A DNA stretch of 47,694 nucleotides from Hyphomonas sp. UBA5111 (GTDB lineage Bacteria; Pseudomonadota; Alphaproteobacteria; Caulobacterales; Hyphomonadaceae): the NCBI GenBank assembly GCA_002414505.1, contig DHZF01000160.1:1-47694 (forward strand), in the 5' to 3' direction. Positions 1 through 7,877 of this stretch are shown piece after piece (within the stretch, counting starts at the first letter, position 1; every line of letters begins with the position of its first letter). The notes below the pieces were generated by a model. That model saw only the letters and a list, made by a program, of their open reading frames with translations. It ran no database searches and had not been told where the DNA came from. Made by a program: the position numbers and the translations under genes.

Positions 1-1121
1 ATGTCGGATTCTACCGCTTCGCGCTCGCGTTCGAGATAGTCGGCGATGGCGTGGCGCAGGCCGGGATGGGCTATCCAGTGGGTGGAGTAGGTGGTGACGG
101 GCGTATAGCCACGGGCCAGCTTGTGGCCGCCCTGTGCGCCTGCCTCCACAAAGGTGAGATTGTGTTCGATGGCGTAGTCGATGGCCTGATAGTAGCAGGT
201 CTCGAAGTGCAGCATTGATCTGTGCTCGGTACACCCCCAGTAGCGGCCGTAGAGTGTGTCGGAGCCAATCAGATTCATGGCCCCGGCAATCGGCGCTCCA
301 TCCGACATGGCAAGGATGAAGAGGAGGTCGTCGGCCATCCGTTCTCGCAAGAGCGAGAAAGTGTCCCGGGTCAGATAGGGCGAGCCCCATTTGCGTGCGC
401 CGGTGTCCATGTAAAAAATATAGAATGCATCCAGATGGGCTTCGGTGATCTGCTCGCCCCGCAAGTGGACGAACTCCAATCCTTCCTGCGCCTTCGCGCG
501 TTCCTTCCGAAGATTCTTTCGCTTGGATGAGGAGAGATCGGCGAGGAAGTCATCGAACGATTCATAGTTGCGATTCTGCCAGTGGAATTGCTGGTCGGCG
601 CGCAGCAACAGGCCCGTCTCCGACAGCATGGTGGCCTCTTCCGGTGAGGCGAAATTGATGTGCAGGGATGAAAGCTCGTTCTGTTCTGCCAGCTGGATCG
701 CGCCGGACAGGAGTGCGGTTTGCAGGCGAATTTGGTCGGGTCCAGGCCGTACAAGCAGGCGCCGGCCCGTAACGGGTGTGAAGGGCACGGCCGCAAGCAG
801 TTTGGGGTAATAGGTGCCACCCGCGCGCTCGAAGGCATCGGCCCAGGAATGGTCGAAGACGAACTCGCCGCGCGAATGGCTTTTGCCGTAGAGTGGCATG
901 GCCGCCTTCAACCGTCCTGTTCCGTCACGGATCAGGACATGACGCGGCATCCAGCCTGTGTTCGGTGTTGCGGCGCCGGAGGTTTCCAGTGCATCGAGAA
1001 ATTCCCATTTGAGGAACGGATCGAACCGGACGCCTGTCGGATTGGCGACCGCATTCCATTCCTCCGGATCGACCTCCGCCATGGCTGAGGCAAAACTCAA
1101 TTTCAGCGCGGTGTCATCCAT
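1..1121 (-). CDS. DUF482 (FemAB/GNAT-like) protein, 3' end cut by window edge
   Basis: The frame begins with ATG at 1121 (MDDTALKLSF) and stays open to base 1 with no stop, so about 373 residues are visible and only a short C-terminal piece is missing. The family (DUF482, 'peptidogalycan biosynthesis/recognition') has a GNAT/FemAB-like fold and usually runs 370-400 residues. Typical stretches are seen: WEFLDALE near the start, SHSRGEFVFD, SSSKRKNLRKER in the middle, and LYGRYWG and LHFETCYYQ in the C-terminal half. No biochemical activity is established for the family; aminoacyl or acyl transfer is an inference from the fold. It lies 9 bp after the phosphodiesterase gene on the same strand and is probably the last gene of a RidA-GDPD-DUF482 operon. 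The other frames here are shadows. Confidence 0.85.
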   Translation of the reverse strand, partial: MDDTALKLSFASAMAEVDPEEWNAVANPTGVRFDPFLKWEFLDALETSGAATPNTGWMPRHVLIRDGTGRLKAAMPLYGKSHSRGEFVFDHSWADAFERAGGTYYPKLLAAVPFTPVTGRRLLVRPGPDQIRLQTALLSGAIQLAEQNELSSLHINFASPEEATMLSETGLLLRADQQFHWQNRNYESFDDFLADLSSSKRKNLRKERAKAQEGLEFVHLRGEQITEAHLDAFYIFYMDTGARKWGSPYLTRDTFSLLRERMADDLLFILAMSDGAPIAGAMNLIGSDTLYGRYWGCTEHRSMLHFETCYYQAIDYAIEHNLTFVEAGAQGGHKLARGYTPVTTYSTHWIAHPGLRHAIADYLEREREAVESD

Positions 1122-1130
1122 GCCCTGAAT

Positions 1131-1859
1131 CTAGGGCATGGCGTAAGCAGAAACCAGTCCCGGATCGAGATGTTCGAAGATGATGGCCACATTTTCATGC
1201 GCGGCATGGCGGACTTCCTCCAGGGAGCGGACCGTCCATGTCACCAGGGGATAGTCCTCGGGCACATGCTTGCGGATGCCGTCCACGTCCGAGACGTTGA
1301 TCGCGACATAGTCCATGCCGTCTGACAGGGCGCGTTGCAGGATGTCATTGAATGCCGCCGCGCCAATCTTGCGAGAGGCGTCAATCAGCTGGCCCCGCAT
1401 CATGTCCTGGGGCAGGGCGCGGACGGCCTCTTCCGAGAAACTCATGGCAGCGGCAAGGCCGGTATATTCCAGCAACATGTCTCCGGTCCGGCGGCCGAGC
1501 TCTGCCGGATCGGTACGTCCGTCCAGCTTCATTTCGGTCAGCAGGGGCAGATCATGCGGCCAGGATGCGAGCAATTGCGCGAAAGTGGGCAGTCCATGTT
1601 CCCCCGCAATCACCACGTCCTGCAGATCCTTCGATCCAAGATCCTCGACGCGGTCCGGGTGACCCGCCATGCGCTCCAGCGTCTGGTCATGGAAAACCAC
1701 GAGTTCGCCATCCGCTGCCGGACGGATGTCGAACTCCATGCCGAGGCCAAGCTTCGCCGCCGCCTCGAAAGCGGCCATCGTGTTCTCGGGCGTTTCCCGG
1801 CCACTCCACCAGCCGCGATGGGCGTACAGGAAGTTGGTGAGGACGAAGCGCCGGGCCAT
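1131..1859 (-). CDS. Glycerophosphodiester phosphodiesterase family protein
   Basis: 242 residues, the usual size for a single-domain cytoplasmic GDPD (UgpQ type). The catalytic and metal-binding pattern is visible: HRG at residues 14-16, MEFDIRP (Glu/Asp metal ligands) near 42, VVFHDQTLER near 54, and a late ITWTV-like strand (VTWTVRSLEE). These enzymes hydrolyse glycerophosphodiesters released from phospholipids to glycerol-3-phosphate and an alcohol. There is no signal peptide, which fits a cytoplasmic enzyme. The ATG at 1859 abuts the stop of the upstream RidA-like gene, so the two are probably translationally coupled. The exact substrate cannot be read from the sequence. Confidence 0.9.
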   Translation of the reverse strand: MARRFVLTNFLYAHRGWWSGRETPENTMAAFEAAAKLGLGMEFDIRPAADGELVVFHDQTLERMAGHPDRVEDLGSKDLQDVVIAGEHGLPTFAQLLASWPHDLPLLTEMKLDGRTDPAELGRRTGDMLLEYTGLAAAMSFSEEAVRALPQDMMRGQLIDASRKIGAAAFNDILQRALSDGMDYVAINVSDVDGIRKHVPEDYPLVTWTVRSLEEVRHAAHENVAIIFEHLDPGLVSAYAMP

Positions 1860-2321
1860 CTAGTCGGCGATCTCGAAGATACCGTCCACCTCCACAGCCA
1901 CGCCGAGCGGCAGTTCAGGACAGGAGACTGCCGAGCGGGCGTGTCGGCCGGCCTCCCCAAACACATCAACCATCAGGTCTGAACAGCCATTGATGACTTG
2001 TGGAATGTCGGTGAAGCCGGGCGCGACGTTCACGAAGCCGCCGAGTTTCACCACGCGCTTGATGCGGGACAGGTCGCCAATGGCAGCTTTGCACTGAGCG
2101 ATCAGATTGATCCCACAGAAGCGGGCGGCCTGCTGGCCTGCGGAGAGTTCCATGTTCTCGCCGAGGCGTCCCTTGATGAGGCCATCAGCTGACGCGCTGA
2201 CCTGACCCGACACGAACAGCATGTTGCCGCTGATGACATAGGGGACATAAGTGGCGACCGGCTTCATGGGTTCCGGCAGTTCGATGCCGAGTTCATCAAG
2301 ACGGGTTTCGGGGGTCGACAT
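1860..2321 (-). CDS. RidA/YjgF family protein
   Basis: 153 residues of the Rid (YjgF/YER057c/UK114) family. Family signatures include GNMLFVSGQVS near residues 33-43, a central NLIAQCKAAIGDL helix and the C-terminal ELPLGVAVEVDGIFEI strand. RidA proper is a homotrimeric enamine/imine deaminase that removes reactive 2-aminoacrylate. This longer form, with a GRLGENMEL segment, belongs to a Rid subfamily whose substrate is less certain, so I do not assign the symbol ridA. It is the first gene of the leftward group RidA-GDPD-DUF482. About 65 bp separate it from the dinB stop, leaving room for its own promoter, though I cannot name a clear one. Confidence 0.88.
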   Translation of the reverse strand: MSTPETRLDELGIELPEPMKPVATYVPYVISGNMLFVSGQVSASADGLIKGRLGENMELSAGQQAARFCGINLIAQCKAAIGDLSRIKRVVKLGGFVNVAPGFTDIPQVINGCSDLMVDVFGEAGRHARSAVSCPELPLGVAVEVDGIFEIAD

Positions 2322-2387
2322 GGCGCGCTCCTTGAAAATGGCGTTGCGTTTTCCCTAGACCGCCAAGGGGCGGGGCGCAAACGCCGT

Positions 2388-3659
2388 TCACCGGGGCGCG
2401 TTCTTCACCCGCGCCGACCGGCCTGTGATCACGGCATCGGCGCCGAATTTCTGCCTGGCCAGGTCCGACGCGCGCTCTGCCGCCGCGCGCTTCGCGACGA
2501 GGGGGTCGAGCAGGTCGACAGCGTCCGAGCGATGCTCTGACAGGTCGGAAATGCCGACTCCGATGAGACGGAAGCGAGTTCGGCCATTGGTTTCCTTGGC
2601 CAGCAGCACTTTGGCATTCCGAAACAGGGTCTGGGCCAACTGGGTGGGCTCTGACAGGGACATGCGCCGCGTAAGGGTCCGGAACTCGGCAGTCTTGAGT
2701 TTGAGCGTGATGACATTGCCGACGAGCCCCGTGGCCTTGGCGCGGTCTGCCGTCTTCACACAGAGGCGCCAGAGCTGGTCTTCCAGCCAGGCCGGGTCTG
2801 ACATGTCGTCATTGAACGTGGTCTCGGAACTGACGGATTTGCGCTCCTCATCATTCCGGACTGGCCGGTTGTCGATGCCATGCGCCCGGTTCTTCAGCCA
2901 CATCCCGGTCTCGCCATAGCGGCCGATCAATTGCTTGAGCTCCGCCTTCTGGAGGTCTTCGATCGTGTCGTACCCATCGCGGGTCAGTTTCTGGGCCAGT
3001 TTCGGGCCCACGCCATGAATGAACCCAACGGGTCTCGGGGCAAGCAGGGCTTCGACTTCGTCTGCGCCGATGACGGCAAACCCCCTCGGCTTGTCCAGTT
3101 CGCTTGCGGTCTTGGCCAGGAATTTGTTGATCGACAGGCCAATCGAGACCGTGATCCCTATATCGCGTTCTATCTCTGCGGCGAGCCGGGCGAGGGAGAC
3201 TGCCGGCGATGCCTTGTGGAGGGTATTCGTGCCGCTGAGATCAAGATAGGCCTCGTCCACCGAGACGGGCTGGATCATGGGGGTCAGCGCCTGCATCTTC
3301 TCGCGCATCTGGTGTGCGGCGAGCCGGTACTTTTCGCCATTCGGCGTGATCACGACGGCGTCCGGGCATGCCTTGAGCGCCTTGAACATCGGCATGGCCG
3401 AGCGCACGCCATAGAGACGGGCGATATAACAACAAGTGGATACGACTCCCCTTTTTCCGCCGCCCACAATGACCGGCCGGTCTTTCAGGGAGGGATCGTC
3501 GCGTTTTTCGATGGCTGCGAAGAAGGCATCGCAATCGAGATGAGCGATTGCCAGCGTTGTGATGTGTTTGTTACGGATTACACGATGCCGCCCGCAGCGA
3601 GGGCAGGCGTCGCTGTCGTCTTCAGAAAGGTGAAAGCAGTCTCGACAGAGCGTGAACAT
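2388..3659 (-). CDS. dinB: DNA polymerase IV (Y-family translesion polymerase)
   Basis: 423 residues from ATG 3659. The catalytic acidic residues lie in AHLDCDAFFA (D42, D44) and VSVDEAYLDL; VSIGLSINKFLAKTASE and PRPVGFIHGVGPK (helix-hairpin-helix) are Pol IV signatures, and the little-finger domain follows. The N-terminus carries CRDC...CPRC (C5, C8, C19, C22), a small zinc-knuckle extension typical of alphaproteobacterial DinB. The open frame extends to a TTG at 3752, but homologues begin at this Met just before the Cys motif, and a LexA box sits directly upstream, so 3659 is the preferred start. It has no beta-clamp motif that I can place with certainty. The role is SOS-induced lesion bypass with low fidelity. 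Confidence 0.93.
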   Translation of the reverse strand: MFTLCRDCFHLSEDDSDACPRCGRHRVIRNKHITTLAIAHLDCDAFFAAIEKRDDPSLKDRPVIVGGGKRGVVSTCCYIARLYGVRSAMPMFKALKACPDAVVITPNGEKYRLAAHQMREKMQALTPMIQPVSVDEAYLDLSGTNTLHKASPAVSLARLAAEIERDIGITVSIGLSINKFLAKTASELDKPRGFAVIGADEVEALLAPRPVGFIHGVGPKLAQKLTRDGYDTIEDLQKAELKQLIGRYGETGMWLKNRAHGIDNRPVRNDEERKSVSSETTFNDDMSDPAWLEDQLWRLCVKTADRAKATGLVGNVITLKLKTAEFRTLTRRMSLSEPTQLAQTLFRNAKVLLAKETNGRTRFRLIGVGISDLSEHRSDAVDLLDPLVAKRAAAERASDLARQKFGADAVITGRSARVKNAPR

Positions 3660-3667
3660 AGCCCCAT

Positions 3668-3682
3668 GTTCATGCCATGTTC
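3668..3682 (-). promoter_or_regulatory. LexA (SOS) box of dinB
   Basis: On the plus strand the bases read GTTC, seven bases (ATGCCAT), GTTC. This is exactly the direct-repeat LexA operator GTTC-N7-GTTC described for alphaproteobacteria. It ends 9 bp upstream of the dinB ATG at 3659. The position close to the start codon implies a short leader or an operator overlapping the transcription start. The seen motif plus its placement next to a classical SOS gene make SOS repression likely. Confidence 0.82.
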
Positions 3683-3715
3683 CGTCCTTGGCCGCAATCA
3701 ATGGCGTGTAAAGAC

Positions 3716-3731
3716 GTAAACCAGTGTTAAC
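3716..3731 (+). promoter_or_regulatory. CtrA-like box upstream of divK
   Basis: The bases read GTAA-N7-TTAAC, one mismatch from the CtrA consensus TTAA-N7-TTAA(C). It lies about 66 bp before the divK ATG. CtrA control of divK has been described in Caulobacter, so the site fits, but a single degenerate match is weak on its own. Confidence 0.45.
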
Positions 3732-3763
3732 GATTTGGGGTGTAGCTGGCAAAAGAGCTCTTA

Positions 3764-3778
3764 GAATCGGCCCGAATC
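3764..3778 (+). promoter_or_regulatory. Paired GANTC (CcrM/GcrA) sites before divK
   Basis: Two GAATC sequences at 3764-3768 and 3774-3778 lie 10 bp apart, 18-33 bp upstream of the divK start. GANTC is the CcrM methylation site, and methylated sites near promoters recruit GcrA in Caulobacterales. The motif is seen; methylation-dependent control is an inference. Confidence 0.4.
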
Positions 3779-3796
3779 ACAGGCAACAACCATATC

Positions 3797-4186
3797 ATGA
3801 CGAAGTCGCACACCAGGAAAGTTCTGGTTGTTGAGGATAACGAACTCAACATGCGCCTTTTCTGCGACTTGTTGGATGCCTTCGGCTTCGAAACCTTTCA
3901 ATGCCGGGACGGTGCGAAAGCCGTCGAGATCGCGCGTCAGGAACTGCCTGACCTGATCATCATGGATATCCAGTTGCCGGAGGTCTCGGGCCTCGACATC
4001 ACGCGCTGGCTCAAGGATGACGACAAGGTTGCTCATATTCCGGTGTTGGCGGTAACCGCTTTTGCAATGCGCGCAGACGAACAGCGCGTGCGGGAGGCGG
4101 GCTGTGAGGGATACCTCTCCAAGCCCATCCAGATTGCAACATTCATCAAGGCGGTTGAGGCGCTGATGCCCAAGGAGGCAGCGTGA
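3797..4186 (+). CDS. divK: Single-domain response regulator DivK
   Basis: 129 residues forming only a receiver (REC) domain. The acidic pocket is E13-D14, the phosphoacceptor is D57 in IIMDIQLP, the switch Thr/Ala region is AVTAFAM, and the conserved Lys lies in YLSKPIQ. There is no output domain. In Caulobacter DivK is phosphorylated by DivJ and dephosphorylated by PleC, and its phosphate state controls DivL-CckA-CtrA signalling and polarity. The stop overlaps the GTG start of pleD, the classic divK-pleD operon, which is the main reason for the DivK name over other stand-alone receivers. The upstream region shared with dinB carries candidate CtrA and GANTC sites. Confidence 0.93.
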   Translation: MTKSHTRKVLVVEDNELNMRLFCDLLDAFGFETFQCRDGAKAVEIARQELPDLIIMDIQLPEVSGLDITRWLKDDDKVAHIPVLAVTAFAMRADEQRVREAGCEGYLSKPIQIATFIKAVEALMPKEAA

Positions 4187-5550
4187 CAGCGCGCGTCCTT
4201 GTCGTAGATGACATCGAAGCCAACCGGCGCCTCCTCCAGGCCAAGCTGGAAGCGCAATACTATACAGTGATGTTGGCGGAAAACGGCATCGAAGCGCTCA
4301 GCATGGTCGAGCGGAGCGAGCCGGATATTATCCTGCTGGACGTCATGATGCCCGGTATGGATGGCTATGAAGTCTGTCGCCGCCTGAAGGAAAACCCGGC
4401 CACAAATCATATCCCGGTCGTCATGGTTACGGCCCTGAATGATGTGGAAGACCGTGTCCGGGGCCTCGAGGTCGGCGCAGAGGACTTCCTGACCAAGCCG
4501 GTCGATGATTTTGCCCTGATGGCCCGCATGGGGGCGCTGATCCGCTACAATGCAGTTGCCTCGGAGCTGCGCCAGCGCCAGGCCAGCGGTTTGCGCGCCG
4601 GCATCGACGGGGATGACGGCGTTCATGTGAAGGACCAGCCTGCGCGCTTGTTCGTGGTGGATGACAATCCGAGAACATCAACGCGCATTGCCGACACATT
4701 GCGGGCTGGCGGCCACACCGCGATCACCTTGCTGGAAGCCGGCGGGATGAAGGGATTGAACGAGCTCGGTGTGGACATTCTCGTCCTGTCCATGCTCAGC
4801 GACCGGTATGATGCGCTGAAGCTCTGCGCACACTTCAAGATGAATGAGGCGACCCGCTCGATATCGATCCTGCTGATCTGCGACCCGGATGATCGCCAGC
4901 GCGCCGGCAAGGGGTTGGATCTCGGTGCGAGCGATGTGATCTTCGCACCCATCGAGAAACAGGAATTGCTGGCTCGCGTGCGCACGCAGGCGCGCCGAAC
5001 CCGCTATATCGAAATGCTGAGGGATCGTGTGGATCGCGGTCTCGAATTGTCCGTCATTGACCAGCTCACAGGGCTCTACAACCGCCGTTACATGAACAAC
5101 CAGCTGGAACAGCTGATGCAGCGCTCCCTGATGGGCGGGCGTCCCGTCTCCGTGCTCATGGCCGACATCGACCATTTCAAGGCGGTGAACGATACCTATG
5201 GCCATGATGCGGGCGATGAGGTGCTCCAGGAGATGGCCAAGCGCCTGAAGACCAATAGCCGGGTGATGGATGTGGTCTGCCGTCCGGGCGGCGAGGAATT
5301 CATGGTCATCATGCCGGATACGCCGGGGGATCTGGCCTGCGCCGCGGCGGAGCGGATCCGCCGGTCGGTCGCCGCAGAACCCTTTGTGGTGAGTGGCGGC
5401 GCGCGCGAGATTTCGATCACGCTGAGCGCCGGGGTCTCGACTATTAGAGGTGCCAGCGATACGATTGCAGACCTGATCAAGCGCGCTGACACGGCTCTCT
5501 ATCAGGCCAAGGCCGCCGGACGTAACCGCGTCGAAAGTATCGCCGCCTGA
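4183..5550 (+). CDS. pleD: Diguanylate cyclase response regulator PleD
   Basis: 455 residues with REC-REC'-GGDEF architecture. The first receiver has D9-D10 and phosphoacceptor D53 (LLDVMMPG). The second receiver (about 150-275) is degenerate, with LVLSML where the Asp would be, acting as a dimerisation adaptor in PleD. The cyclase domain (about 290-455) has the active site GGEEF at about 369-373 and an intact RVMD inhibitory I-site five residues before it, so feedback by c-di-GMP is expected. It makes c-di-GMP from two GTP at the cell pole and drives the swarmer-to-stalked change in Caulobacter. The start is GTG at 4183, overlapping the divK stop (GTGA). Confidence 0.95.
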   Translation: MTARVLVVDDIEANRRLLQAKLEAQYYTVMLAENGIEALSMVERSEPDIILLDVMMPGMDGYEVCRRLKENPATNHIPVVMVTALNDVEDRVRGLEVGAEDFLTKPVDDFALMARMGALIRYNAVASELRQRQASGLRAGIDGDDGVHVKDQPARLFVVDDNPRTSTRIADTLRAGGHTAITLLEAGGMKGLNELGVDILVLSMLSDRYDALKLCAHFKMNEATRSISILLICDPDDRQRAGKGLDLGASDVIFAPIEKQELLARVRTQARRTRYIEMLRDRVDRGLELSVIDQLTGLYNRRYMNNQLEQLMQRSLMGGRPVSVLMADIDHFKAVNDTYGHDAGDEVLQEMAKRLKTNSRVMDVVCRPGGEEFMVIMPDTPGDLACAAAERIRRSVAAEPFVVSGGAREISITLSAGVSTIRGASDTIADLIKRADTALYQAKAAGRNRVESIAA

Positions 5551-5586
5551 TTGACTTGGCGGGCGGCGCGCCGCAATGCGCTGCAC

Positions 5587-6813
5587 ATGACTGACCGGTT
5601 CTCGGCATTTCGCCATTCCTCCTATCGCAGATATTTCCTGTCTCGCTTCATGACGTCCCTTGCGGCGCAGATCGTGTCGGTCGCCGTGGCGTGGCAAATG
5701 TATGATCTCACCCAGAATGCCGCGTTGCTCGGCTGGATCGGCCTCGTCCAGTTCCTGCCGGCCTTGCTGCTGGTCGTTGTCACGGGTGTTGCATCGGACC
5801 GGCTGGGGCGCCGGAACGTCATGGGCGCGTCGGTCAGTGTGGAGTTGCTGTGCGCCGGGGTGATCCTTGGGCTGGCGCTGACGGGCCGGTTTGATCCTCT
5901 GGTGGTGCTCGCGACGCTCACGGTGTTTGGCATTGCCCGGGCATTTTACACGCCTGCTTCGTCCAGCCTTGCCGTCAATTTGGTGCCGCGTGAGGACTTC
6001 GCGAATGCCGTCGGCTGGTTGGCGTCATCTTGGCAGGCAGCGTCGATCCTGGGGCCGGTGGCGGGCGGATTGCTTTATGGCGTGGGGGCGGGGGTTGCCT
6101 ATGGCACGGCTGTCAGCCTGTTCGCTATTTCGGCAATCCTCATTTTCTCCATACCGAAGCCTCCCCAGCGTATTGAACGTGAACCGACAACGCTCGGTGT
6201 TCTGCTGGGTGGCTTCAAATACGTCTTCAACCAGAAAGTCGTGCTGGGGGCGATTTCCCTCGACCTGTTCGCTGTACTGCTCGGCGGTGCGGTCGCTCTG
6301 CTGCCGATCTATGCGCGGGATATTCTGGAGATCGGTGAAGAGGGGCTTGGCTTGTTGCGGGCAGCCCCCGGCATTGGCGCGCTGATCATGCTGGCGATCA
6401 TCACGGCGTTTCCGATCAAGGATCATGCCGGCCTGATTCTTTTCATATCCGTCGCGTTGTTCGGCATTTCGACCGTGGTGTTCGGCTATTCGAATGTTGT
6501 CTGGCTCTCGATTGTCGCGCTCATCTTTGTCGGGGCCTTCGACATGGTGTCCGTCTATATCCGCGAAATCCTGCTGCAGCTCTGGACACCCGACCAGGTA
6601 CGGGGACGGGTGAATGCAGTGAATTCGATTTTCCTCGGGGCCTCCAATGAACTGGGTGAGGCGCGAGCCGGCTTCATGGCCGCCAAATGGGGAGCCGTCT
6701 TCACGGTCGTGGCGGGCGGCTATGCGGCGGTGGGCGTCGCAGCCGCGTGGTCAGTCCTGTTCCCCGGCATCCGCAAGACGCGTGACCTGCATCATGGCAT
6801 GCCGGAGGATTAG
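5587..6813 (+). CDS. MFS transporter (EntS-like exporter family)
   Basis: 408 residues from ATG 5587 with about twelve hydrophobic segments. The MFS signature between helices 2 and 3 is seen as GVASDRLGRRNV, and the second-half loop has QVRGRVNAVNSIFLG. The closest general resemblance is to the enterobactin exporter EntS/MFS_3 group, whose members export siderophores or drugs; the substrate here is unknown. The open frame begins at TTG 5551 right after the pleD stop, but MTDRFSAFRHSSYRRYF at 5587 matches the usual N-terminus of the family. It follows pleD within 40 bp, so it may be cotranscribed, and a strong terminator follows. Confidence 0.88.
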   Translation: MTDRFSAFRHSSYRRYFLSRFMTSLAAQIVSVAVAWQMYDLTQNAALLGWIGLVQFLPALLLVVVTGVASDRLGRRNVMGASVSVELLCAGVILGLALTGRFDPLVVLATLTVFGIARAFYTPASSSLAVNLVPREDFANAVGWLASSWQAASILGPVAGGLLYGVGAGVAYGTAVSLFAISAILIFSIPKPPQRIEREPTTLGVLLGGFKYVFNQKVVLGAISLDLFAVLLGGAVALLPIYARDILEIGEEGLGLLRAAPGIGALIMLAIITAFPIKDHAGLILFISVALFGISTVVFGYSNVVWLSIVALIFVGAFDMVSVYIREILLQLWTPDQVRGRVNAVNSIFLGASNELGEARAGFMAAKWGAVFTVVAGGYAAVGVAAAWSVLFPGIRKTRDLHHGMPED

Positions 6814-6820
6814 GCAACAA

Positions 6821-6849
6821 AAAACCCGCTCTTATGGAGCGGGCTTTTC
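6821..6849. terminator. Bidirectional rho-independent terminator
   Basis: A seven-base perfect stem CCCGCTC/GAGCGGG (6825-6831 and 6837-6843) with a TTATG loop is preceded by an A-run and followed by CTTTT. It sits between the convergent MFS gene and rpmG and can serve both. Confidence 0.85.
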
Positions 6850-6874
6850 GAAACAATGCATGAAAACAAGGATC

Positions 6875-7042
6875 TTACTTGATCTTGCCTTCTTTGAACT
6901 CGACGTGCTTCTTGGCAACCGGGTCGTACTTACGCTTGACCATTTTTTCGGTCATGTTGCGTGGGTTTTTCTTCGTCACGTAGAAGAAACCGGTGTCGGC
7001 CGTCGAATTGAGGCGGATCTTGATGGTGGCTGGTTTGGCCAT
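6875..7042 (-). CDS. rpmG: 50S ribosomal protein L33
   Basis: 55 residues beginning [11 protein letters not shown], with [11 protein letters not shown] and a basic C-terminal half ending in EGKIK. This is the cysteine-free (zinc-independent, C-minus) form of L33, as usual in alphaproteobacteria; no CxxC pair is present. It is a small component of the 50S subunit near the E site. The gene stands alone, with its own promoter upstream (7086-7114) and the terminator at 6821-6849 downstream. Its position between the NUDIX/rnr genes and pleD repeats a known Caulobacterales gene order. Confidence 0.96.
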   Translation of the reverse strand: MAKPATIKIRLNSTADTGFFYVTKKNPRNMTEKMVKRKYDPVAKKHVEFKEGKIK

Positions 7043-7085
7043 GACGAATGCTCGCTTGTGTTAGCGTCTGAAACTGGAAAGCGGC

Positions 7086-7114
7086 TTAATGGCGATGTGC
7101 GCGTCGGAAGTCAA
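7086..7114 (-). promoter_or_regulatory. Candidate sigma-70 promoter of rpmG
   Basis: On the minus strand TTGACT (7114-7109) is followed after 17 bp by CATTAA (7091-7086), about 44 bp before the rpmG start. The -35 box is near consensus and the -10 box is weak, which is common in alphaproteobacteria. Confidence 0.5.
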
Positions 7115-7126
7115 GCGCCATTGCTG

Positions 7127-7870
7127 CTAGAGGCGGTCGGTCGAATGTCCGCTACGGGTCCAGCGCAGGAAGGGCGGGCCGCGGTTCAGTGACGGCTTGT
7201 CCAGTCTTTCCTCGATTTCCCCCAGCATGAAGCGGGTAACATTGGGCAGATCGAGCGCGAGCGCATCTTTCAGTGTCACCCATTGCAGGTCTGACAATTC
7301 CGCGCCGTCGACAGGTGGACGCTCGTCGATGAGGGCTTCTTCGGCATTCGCCATGAAGAATCGGGCATCGAATCGCTTCGGCCTATAGGGGGGCGTAATG
7401 GCGCGGCCAATGAAGGTCAGTGGCGAAAGATGCGGCGCGGCATCAAGGGCGTGGAAGCGTTTCCAGCCCTCCACATAGCGCTCAGGCATCTCGGCTTCCC
7501 GCGCGACCAGTAGGCCAGTTTCCTCAAATGTCTCACGGATGGCCGTCAGGCCGAAGGCACGCGGCTTTCGGCGGGTCTGGATGCGCAACAGGCGCTCCTG
7601 CTGGGGCGCAAACTCGCAATAGGAGACGGCCTTGCCGTCCTGCGGGTCCACACGCCCACCGGGGAAGACGTACTTTTCGGGCATGAAGGCGTGGCCCGCT
7701 GACCGCTTGCCCATCAGGACGCGAGGCTGGGTCGTATCCCGCCGCACCAGGATCAGCGTGGCAGCGTCTTTCGGGCGGGGGCTGCGCTTGCGAGTCTCGA
7801 TGACATCGCCATCGTCTTCCTTGTCAAACGCAGAGCCCATCAGCGTATCTGAATGCGGATTCGAATTCAT
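7127..7870 (-). CDS. NUDIX hydrolase
   Basis: 247 residues from ATG 7870 (MNSNPHSDT). The NUDIX box is split: VFPGGRVDPQD holds the leading glycines, an insertion of about 35 residues with QTRRKPR follows, then AIRETFEETGLL supplies the REXXEE catalytic core. This insertion is a feature of the NUDT7/NUDT19-like group, members of which cleave CoA and acyl-CoA, so such a substrate is possible but not shown. The open frame reaches 7981 but would overlap the rnr gene; the ATG at 7870 lies 7 bp after the rnr stop and is preferred. It is probably cotranscribed with rnr. Confidence 0.88.
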   Translation of the reverse strand: MNSNPHSDTLMGSAFDKEDDGDVIETRKRSPRPKDAATLILVRRDTTQPRVLMGKRSAGHAFMPEKYVFPGGRVDPQDGKAVSYCEFAPQQERLLRIQTRRKPRAFGLTAIRETFEETGLLVAREAEMPERYVEGWKRFHALDAAPHLSPLTFIGRAITPPYRPKRFDARFFMANAEEALIDERPPVDGAELSDLQWVTLKDALALDLPNVTRFMLGEIEERLDKPSLNRGPPFLRWTRSGHSTDRL

Positions 7871-7877
7871 GTCCACG

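Noticed and set aside
2880..3719. Plus-strand open frame opposite dinB
   Set aside because: Shadow of dinB codons; no start context or family similarity.
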